A stretch of 64,000 nt of DNA, taken from contig JAGAQC010000039.1 in the NCBI GenBank assembly GCA_017622925.1, positions 1 to 64,000 of the forward strand, given 5' to 3'. The stretch comes from Ruminococcus sp. (GTDB taxonomy: Bacteria; Bacillota; Clostridia; Oscillospirales; Ruminococcaceae). The notes under the pieces were generated by a model. The model searched no databases, was not told the origin of the DNA, and saw only the letters and a program-made list of their open reading frames with translations. This document shows, one piece after another, positions 58,310 through 64,000 of the stretch. The position numbers were made by a program, and so were the translations under genes. The number at the start of each line of letters is the position of its first letter. Position 1 is the stretch's first letter.

Positions 58310-59581
58310 ATGTCCACACCATTAGCAGACAAGATAAGACCTAAAACTCTTGACGACGTTGTAGGTCAGGAGCATATATTAGGTCAGAATAAGCCGCTTC
58401 GTAAAATAATCGAGAGCGGAACAGTCCCGAATATGATATTCTACGGACCGTCGGGGGTAGGCAAAACCACAGTTGCCCGAATCATTGCCGAAAACTGCGG
58501 AATGACCCTGCATAAACTCAACGGTACAAGCTCGTCTGTCGGCGACATTAAGGAAGTCATTGCTCAGATAGGCACGTTCGGCTCGGAAAACGGCATTCTG
58601 CTCTATCTTGACGAGATACAGTACCTTAATAAAAAGCAGCAGCAAAGTCTCCTTGAATATATAGAAAACGGCGATATTACGCTTATCGCCTCGACTACCG
58701 AGAATCCGTATTTTTCCGTTTACAATGCGGTGATAAGCCGAAGCACTGTTTTTGAGTTCAAGCCTGTTACCGCCGAGGAGCTTATTCCTGCAATAAAACG
58801 AGGTTACAGGCTCTTGTCGGAAGAATCGGGGGACGAAATAGAAGCGTCGGACGAAATATGCCGTTCTATCGCTTACGGCTGCGGCGGAGATGTGCGCAAA
58901 GCCATGAATACGGTGGAGCTGTCCGTACTCTGCGGAGAACGGTCGAACGGCAAGGTCGTGATTACCGCGGAATCCATGTCAATGCTCGTTCAGCGGAGCA
59001 ACATGCGCTACGACCGTGACGGCGACCAGCATTACGATATACTCTCGGCTCTGCATAAATCTATCAGGGGTTCGGACGAAAACGCCGCGCTCCATTATGC
59101 GGCTCGCCTTATCGAGGCAGGAGACATCATCTCGCTTTGCAGACGGCTTCTCTGCATTGCCTGCGAAGATGTGGGACTTGCCTATCCGCAGGCTGTCGTG
59201 GTGACTAAAGCTTGCGTAGATACCGCGTTGCAGCTCGGTCTGCCCGAAGCGAGACTTCCCATTGCGGAGGCTATAATACTTCTTGCGACTGCTCCGAAGT
59301 CCAACAGCGCATACTTAGGCATTGCGGCGGCATTGAAGGACGTAAAAAGCTGCGACGCTCTCGATTTTCCTCGTCATCTGCAAAACAAGCATTTCGACGG
59401 TAAGGGAGCGGCAGTAGTCGGACAGCATTATCTTTATCCCCACGATTTCCCCAATCATTATGTAAAACAGCAGTACCTCCCCGACGCTTTGGCGGACAGA
59501 GTGTACTACCAATTCGGCGACAACAAGACGGAACAGGCGGCTTTGGCTTACAGACGAAAACTTCTCAGCGAATTGAAATAA
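58310..59581 (+). CDS. rarA: Replication-associated recombination protein A (MgsA/RarA)
   Basis: 423 aa clamp-loader-like AAA+ ATPase acting at stalled forks. RPKTLDDVVGQEHILG, Walker A FYGPSGVGKTT, Walker B LYLDEIQYLN, sensor 1 ASTTENPYF, arginine-containing SRSTVFEF, and C-terminal tetramer domain with EDVGLAYPQA and LPEARLPIAEAIILLA. Full length. GGAGAG upstream. Confidence 0.95.
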   Translation: MSTPLADKIRPKTLDDVVGQEHILGQNKPLRKIIESGTVPNMIFYGPSGVGKTTVARIIAENCGMTLHKLNGTSSSVGDIKEVIAQIGTFGSENGILLYLDEIQYLNKKQQQSLLEYIENGDITLIASTTENPYFSVYNAVISRSTVFEFKPVTAEELIPAIKRGYRLLSEESGDEIEASDEICRSIAYGCGGDVRKAMNTVELSVLCGERSNGKVVITAESMSMLVQRSNMRYDRDGDQHYDILSALHKSIRGSDENAALHYAARLIEAGDIISLCRRLLCIACEDVGLAYPQAVVVTKACVDTALQLGLPEARLPIAEAIILLATAPKSNSAYLGIAAALKDVKSCDALDFPRHLQNKHFDGKGAAVVGQHYLYPHDFPNHYVKQQYLPDALADRVYYQFGDNKTEQAALAYRRKLLSELK

Positions 59582-59604
59582 GGTGAAAAAATATGGTGAT
59601 AAAA

Positions 59605-59695
59605 CGAGATAACTGCTCGGTGCGGTTTTAATACCGATAACATCCGACATCGAGCAAAAATAATCTACAGTTATCGGATAACTGCACCGAATCGT
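59605..59695. repeat. Short inverted/direct repeat between rarA and methyltransferase
   Basis: GATAACTGC appears twice (about 59608 and 59677), each followed by C(T/A)C(C/G)G, and CCGATAAC pairs with GTTATCGG. May form a hairpin. No gene. Confidence 0.45.
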
Positions 59696-59727
59696 AAAAT
59701 CATTTAATGCGAAAAGGAGTAGTTATA

Positions 59728-60483
59728 ATGAACAAACATGAACTTTTAAGAGAATGGCTGAACGAAGAAGAGTCGGCGCACATACACGGCTGGGATTTTT
59801 CCCATATCGAGGAACGCTTTGAATCAGACTGCCTGCCGTGGGACTATGAGAACATCGTAAGAAGCTGTCTCAGAGCAGGCATGAAGCTGCTTGACATTGA
59901 TACGGGCGGAGGAGAATTTCTTCTCTCATTGAATCACCCTTACTGCGATACGGCAGCGACCGAGGCTTATCCGCCTAACGTGAAGCTTTGCCGCGATCTG
60001 CTCATACCGCTCGGAATCGACTTCAAAGAAGCTGACGGAAACGGCAGACTTCCATTTTCGGACAACTCATTCGACCTTGTGATAAATCGTCACGGCAGCT
60101 TCAATGCAGATGAAATTTACCGTGTTCTGAAACCCGACGGATACTTTATCACTCAGCAGGTCGGAGCGGAAAACGACCGTGAATTAGTCGAAATGCTCCT
60201 CGGGAATATCCCTCTCCCCTTTCCCGATATGTATCTTGCCGCTGTACAGAAGCAATTTGAAGCGGCAGGATTCACGATACTGCGCGGCGAAGAAGCTTTC
60301 TGCCCCATAAAATTTTGGGACGTTGGCGCTCTGGTATGGTTTGCACGTATAATACAATGGGAATTTCCGAATTTCTCAGTCGATTCATGCCTTCCGAGAC
60401 TTTATAAGGCTCAGGAAACCCTTGAAGAAAAAGGCGTTATTGAGGGAACAACTCACCGCTTTATGCTAACAGCAAAAAAATAA
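59728..60483 (+). CDS. Class I SAM-dependent methyltransferase
   Basis: 251 aa from ATG 59728 (AAAGGAG upstream). SAM motif I LLDIDTGGGEFLLSL, acidic motif II region ATEAYPPNV, motif IV LPFSDNSFDLVINRHG, and YRVLKPDGYFITQQVG. Methyltransf_11-type; substrate unknown. Confidence 0.88.
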   Translation: MNKHELLREWLNEEESAHIHGWDFSHIEERFESDCLPWDYENIVRSCLRAGMKLLDIDTGGGEFLLSLNHPYCDTAATEAYPPNVKLCRDLLIPLGIDFKEADGNGRLPFSDNSFDLVINRHGSFNADEIYRVLKPDGYFITQQVGAENDRELVEMLLGNIPLPFPDMYLAAVQKQFEAAGFTILRGEEAFCPIKFWDVGALVWFARIIQWEFPNFSVDSCLPRLYKAQETLEEKGVIEGTTHRFMLTAKK

Positions 60484-60493
60484 CATATTTTTT

Positions 60494-60522
60494 AAGCTGC
60501 CGAATTTCACGGCAGCTTTTTT
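60494..60522 (+). terminator. Methyltransferase terminator
   Basis: AAGCTGCCG / CGGCAGCTT stem followed by TTTTTTT, 10 bp after the stop. Confidence 0.9.
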
Positions 60523-60652
60523 TGTTCACATCATATTTACAGAATATTTACAATTTTATCCGCACATTTGGTCTTTATTTCCGTTATATATTACAGAAGC
60601 TAATTTCAGAAAAACGAAAACATGTTATTTACCCAATAAAGGAGGAATCACC

Positions 60653-62713
60653 ATGAAAAAGAAACTTATACTTGACTCTATTGCAAAATGTGCAAAAGAT
60701 TTCGAGAAGAAATTCTGTATGTCAAGGCGGACGACGAAAGCGTGCTGTCGCACGGTGAGGAGGACAACGCAGACAGACGGAATTTATTCCGAAAGACATT
60801 GTACATTTTGTAATAGGGGCAAGTATCTATCAATTGCATTGTGCCTTGCAATGACCGCTCCCCTTGCGGCTGTCTCTACCGCAAGCGCACTTGACCCGCC
60901 AAAGTACGGCGATGTCAATTGGGATTGGCAGCTTTCTATCGCCGATCTCGTCTGCATGAAAAATTATCTGCTCGGCAACTATGAAATGAACGTAAATCAG
61001 CTTTTCTACAACGATCTGAACAAGGACGGCTCGGTCGATGTTTTCGACTACATTCTTCTTGAAAAACTCATAACGTCAGAAACAGGACAAGTACAAAAGA
61101 CGTTCACACGCTCCGCCGATTCAATGGTTGACAGCACGCAGTACAGCAAGCACTACAACGGAGAAGCGGTAATTCGTTCTGTTGATGAGCTGAGGGAGTA
61201 TTTTCAGCCTACAAGCGTTATCTCCACAAGCGGAGAATGCTATATTTTCGAGGTAGCCTCGCAGGAGGTCATAGACGATTTTCTTGAACGCTATGACGAC
61301 AAGTTCTTTGCATGGAACGTTTTGCTGCTCAAATATCTGGGCGGCGTTGACCAATATACATATAAATCGGTACAGTACGAGGGCGACGACCTTGTTATAG
61401 AATATTATGATTCAAGCGACCCGAATCTTACGTACTTCAATCCCCTGCCGCCGTATATCGCAGAAGTCGCCGTACCGAAAGGACTGCGCATGGACGGCGA
61501 TATAATATGGAAAGAGGTTGACCGACCGCTGAAAACGACCGTTAAGACCGATTCAACAAACGCAGTTGAAACAGAAGCGATAAGCCGGGCAATATCCGAT
61601 AACGACCCTGTTGTTATCAAGTCCGCCGAGGAACTTGACGAGTTCGTTTCGGGCAAATTCAAGTCGGGAGTTGTAAAGTCCCTGAAAAACACATACAACG
61701 AAGCCTACTTTGAAAATAACGTCCTCGTTCTCGATATTTTTCAGCACGGCTATCGTGACGATTACGAAGTATCGGTAACTGTTGAAAAAAGCGAACACGG
61801 CGATACTGTGCTGAAATATGACCGCGCTTTTATTAACGGATTTGTCGATAAGCAAACAGTCATTACTCAGGTCACTATCCCGAAAACGCAGTATTACGAT
61901 ATGTCTTTCAGGCGTGAGAAATCATGGGAACAGCGCACAAGCGTGGATCACATGGAATACGACATACATTCTATGCCGTCAGACGAGGAGTTTGTCAAAA
62001 ATTATTCCAAAGAGGGACAATGGATAACGTCCGCCGAGGAAATGGACGAGTATCTTGCGGACTGTTTTACAGAAAAAGGACTTGAAATGTTCGGCGGCGC
62101 AGCTTCAAACATCGACTGGAATTCCAAAGCCGCTTACGTATGGCTTGACAGCGATATTATCGGCTCAACTCACAAATTGGCATCGTCAGCTCAAAACGAC
62201 GATGAGATCACTCTTAACTTTGCAAATCGTCATTCGCTGGGCTGTATGGGCGGTTCATTCCTGCGTATCTTAGAAGTAAACAAATGGCATGCAGGCAAGA
62301 AAATAACCGAGCGTAACTTTAATGTGGAGGACAGCTATCCAAGCACGGACGGCGAGAGCCTTTTACTGGAATTTTCGCCCAATGATGACCGCGGCTACAA
62401 CGAATACATTCCTATTCTTATAAATCAATACAGCTTCGGCGGCGTTGCTACGGCGGACGTTTACAAGCTGCGAACAGGCGGAGGTGCCGTTCAATTCAAC
62501 GGATATGAGCTTATCGGAACTATTGAGCTTGAAAACGGCTATATGCCGTTCAGCGAGGACAGTTCTCCCGAATATACCGAGACCGAGGACGGCAGGACTG
62601 TCTGCACAGCCGATAACTTCCGCGCGGAAATAACTCGTAACGGCGACGAAAAAAAGCTCACCATAAGCTATACCGTTGATAAGACCGAAAAAACCTGCGA
62701 ATTTAATTTTTAA
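60653..62713 (+). CDS. Large secreted dockerin protein with atypical N-terminus
   Basis: 686 aa; AAAGGAGG upstream of ATG. Residues 1-57 are a long basic, Cys-rich region (TTKACCRTVRR, ERHCTFC) encoded by an inserted repeat; then a hydrophobic core (YLSIALCLAMTAPLAAV, about 59-76) that ends ASA. A type I dockerin follows at once (about 86-145: DVNWDWQLSIAD, DLNKDGSVDVFD). The remaining 540 residues are repeated beta modules (IRSVDELREYF, IKSAEELDEFV, ITSAEEMDEYL), no catalytic motif seen. It should attach to a cohesin. The insertion may disturb secretion. Confidence 0.82.
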   Translation: MKKKLILDSIAKCAKDFEKKFCMSRRTTKACCRTVRRTTQTDGIYSERHCTFCNRGKYLSIALCLAMTAPLAAVSTASALDPPKYGDVNWDWQLSIADLVCMKNYLLGNYEMNVNQLFYNDLNKDGSVDVFDYILLEKLITSETGQVQKTFTRSADSMVDSTQYSKHYNGEAVIRSVDELREYFQPTSVISTSGECYIFEVASQEVIDDFLERYDDKFFAWNVLLLKYLGGVDQYTYKSVQYEGDDLVIEYYDSSDPNLTYFNPLPPYIAEVAVPKGLRMDGDIIWKEVDRPLKTTVKTDSTNAVETEAISRAISDNDPVVIKSAEELDEFVSGKFKSGVVKSLKNTYNEAYFENNVLVLDIFQHGYRDDYEVSVTVEKSEHGDTVLKYDRAFINGFVDKQTVITQVTIPKTQYYDMSFRREKSWEQRTSVDHMEYDIHSMPSDEEFVKNYSKEGQWITSAEEMDEYLADCFTEKGLEMFGGAASNIDWNSKAAYVWLDSDIIGSTHKLASSAQNDDEITLNFANRHSLGCMGGSFLRILEVNKWHAGKKITERNFNVEDSYPSTDGESLLLEFSPNDDRGYNEYIPILINQYSFGGVATADVYKLRTGGGAVQFNGYELIGTIELENGYMPFSEDSSPEYTETEDGRTVCTADNFRAEITRNGDEKKLTISYTVDKTEKTCEFNF
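60719..60771. repeat. Repeat core inserted in signal-peptide coding region
   Basis: ATGTCAAGGCGGACGACGAA ... GAGGAGGACAACGCAGACA matches 38628-38680, the core of the inverted-repeat element upstream of spo0A. Here it is in frame and lengthens the n-region of a secreted protein. Confidence 0.7.
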
Positions 62714-62725
62714 GGAGAAATTATT

Positions 62726-64000
62726 ATGAACTTTAAACGAATTTTAGCGGCGGCTATGTGCCTTTGCATTACCGCGCCTATGGCTGTCGGAACGCCTGTA
62801 AGTCTTGCTTCGGCGGTCACTGTTGACAACAGCGTAAAGACGGAGATTCACGATATTTACATGTACAAAAATTACGGCGACCATGTGGAGATATGCGCCG
62901 TATCTACCACGTCCGAGGGGGATATTATCGTCCCCGAAACAATTGACGGAGTAACTGTTACAGACGTGGGCGAACACGGTCTTGCAGGAGCTTCAAAAAT
63001 CACCTCGGTAACTCTGCCCGACACGGTGACTGTTATCGGCAAACAGGCGTTCTCAGGCTGTACCGCCCTCAAAACGGTCAACATACCCTCGGGAGTTACG
63101 GCTATAGGCGATGAAGCGTTCCTCAACTGCCTTTCACTTGAAAGTATCAAGCTGCCCGATAATTTAACGTCCATAGGAGTTCGCAGTTTTTATAACTGTC
63201 AGAAGCTTACAAAAATAGACGTTCCCGACAGCGTTTCGTCTATGGGAGAGGGCGCGTTTTCAAGCTGCACGGGACTTGAAAGCTTTAAAATTCCCTCGGC
63301 GGTCACGGCTTTAGCGGACACCGTACTTAACGGCTGCAAATCCATAACCGAGCTTACTCTGCCTAAAAATGTCGAAAAGATCGGCATGATGTCCCTGCCG
63401 TCAAGTTTGGATTACCTTACAATAGATAATCCCGATTTTGCAACGGATAATCTGCTGATGAATCTTAACAAAAATTGTGTGCTGGTTCTTCCGAAAGGCA
63501 GCAGCGTCATTGAATTTGCGCAGGAAAACGGCATTACATTTGAAGTCGGCATGCAATGTGTTGAAGTTCTCGGCGATGTCAATTACGATTGGGAGTTCAC
63601 TATCGCAGACCTTGTAATGATGTCGGAGTACCTGCTCGGCAAAGGCTCGTTGGAAAGTTTTCAGCTTGGCGATATGAACAACGACGGAGCTGTCGATGTT
63701 TACGACCTTGTTTTAATGAGACAGGAATACGTTATCGCTGCTCCCCAGACATACACCGCAACAAATCTCAGCAAGAGCGTTCAGGCAGCCGAGGTCAACG
63801 GTAAAGAAGCGGACGAGGAATTTATCCTCGGTCAGACAGACTTCGCCGTTTCGCTTTTCCAAAAGGAAGTCAAAGAGGGCGAAAACGTCATGATCTCCCC
63901 ATATTCCGTTATGCAGGCTCTTGCCATGACCGCTAACGGCGCAGACGGCGGCACAAAAACCGAAATGGAAAACGTCCTCGGCGGTATGCCGATGGATACG
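62726..64000 (+). CDS. LRR-dockerin-serpin protein (partial, C-terminus cut)
   Basis: 425 codons to the window end; AAGGAG upstream of ATG 62726. Signal peptide 1-30 (LAAAMCLCITAPMAVG). BspA-type leucine-rich repeats about 60-250 (SVTLPDTVTVIGKQAFSGC and so on). Type I dockerin about 283-340 (DVNYDWEFTIAD, DMNNDGAVDVYD). A serpin domain begins near 365: FAVSLFQKEVKEGENVMISP and YSVMQALAMTANGADGGT. Serpins trap proteases, and a dockerin would place it in the cellulosome, protecting it. The reactive loop lies outside this window. Confidence 0.9.
   Translation, partial: MNFKRILAAAMCLCITAPMAVGTPVSLASAVTVDNSVKTEIHDIYMYKNYGDHVEICAVSTTSEGDIIVPETIDGVTVTDVGEHGLAGASKITSVTLPDTVTVIGKQAFSGCTALKTVNIPSGVTAIGDEAFLNCLSLESIKLPDNLTSIGVRSFYNCQKLTKIDVPDSVSSMGEGAFSSCTGLESFKIPSAVTALADTVLNGCKSITELTLPKNVEKIGMMSLPSSLDYLTIDNPDFATDNLLMNLNKNCVLVLPKGSSVIEFAQENGITFEVGMQCVEVLGDVNYDWEFTIADLVMMSEYLLGKGSLESFQLGDMNNDGAVDVYDLVLMRQEYVIAAPQTYTATNLSKSVQAAEVNGKEADEEFILGQTDFAVSLFQKEVKEGENVMISPYSVMQALAMTANGADGGTKTEMENVLGGMPMDT

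Overview
The window looks like a chromosomal segment of a low-to-mid GC anaerobic Firmicute of the Ruminococcus / cellulolytic Oscillospiraceae type. The evidence is type I dockerins on secreted proteins (52394-53227, 60653-62713, 62726-end), a dockerin-carrying serpin, membrane diguanylate cyclases with extracellular carbohydrate-binding-like modules, a Spo0A homologue, and strong GGAGG ribosome sites with sigma-A promoters. Species cannot be fixed from sequence alone.

Region 1 (1 to about 36.97 kb) is a mobile-element accretion island at the 3' end of ssrA (tmRNA, minus strand, 36959-37329). The last bases of ssrA and its terminator (36885-36965) recur at 4885-4970, exactly 31,995 bp away, which defines the outer limits of an integrated unit. 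The copy at 4937-4970 lies inside the last codons of a large serine recombinase (4913-6457). A 14-nt piece of the ssrA end recurs at 16005-16018, so the island is probably two or more elements in tandem. A short duplicated CGAAT box recurs at 4784, 16138, 19374, 23106, 30166 and 36776, close to the boundaries between gene modules. Four large serine recombinases and one small one sit in this island.

Modules of the island: (a) 1-4.6 kb, a partial gene, a 94-bp direct repeat, an unknown 821-aa protein and an Rpn-type PD-(D/E)XK gene whose 3' end is tandemly repeated. (b) 4.9-16 kb, recombinase, an IS1595-like transposase lacking a catalytic Asp, a free-standing group II-type reverse transcriptase among tiny ORFs, two XRE regulators and a plus-strand cargo operon. 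That operon includes a membrane protein with a tandem unrecognised domain, a zinc-ribbon/SH3-like membrane protein, a WG-repeat protein and a small resolvase. (c) 16.1-19.4 kb, an AAA/PD-(D/E)XK ATPase and a recombinase without its coiled coil, between 67-bp direct repeats. (d) 19.5-23.1 kb, a Sel1-repeat protein carrying the same tandem domain as in (b), with partner genes and an XRE regulator. (e) 23.5-30.2 kb, a tightly overlapping operon with an amidoligase, a class II glutamine amidotransferase, DUF4314, DUF1643, a recombinase, DUF960 and DUF6809. (f) 30.2-36.7 kb, a recombinase, a DUF927-like ATPase and replication-like genes. No relaxase, coupling protein or VirB4 is visible, so these are mobilizable or simple integrative elements rather than a complete conjugative element.

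Region 2 (37-47.4 kb): ssrA, spo0A, a repeat-rich intergenic stretch, three GGDEF proteins (one with a LacI-type sensor, two with paired extracellular CBM-like modules) and a PrsA/SurA-like lipoprotein. Region 3 (47.6-51 kb): the shikimate operon aroB-aroA-aroC with a clear promoter. Region 4 (51-60.5 kb): DUF4364, small membrane proteins, a dockerin protein, glyA, a tyrosine phosphatase, an immunity-like SUKH cluster, rarA and a methyltransferase. Region 5 (60.6-64 kb): two secreted dockerin proteins, the second an LRR-dockerin-serpin cut by the window end. At least four families of dispersed palindromic repeats lie between genes from 38.5 to 60.8 kb.
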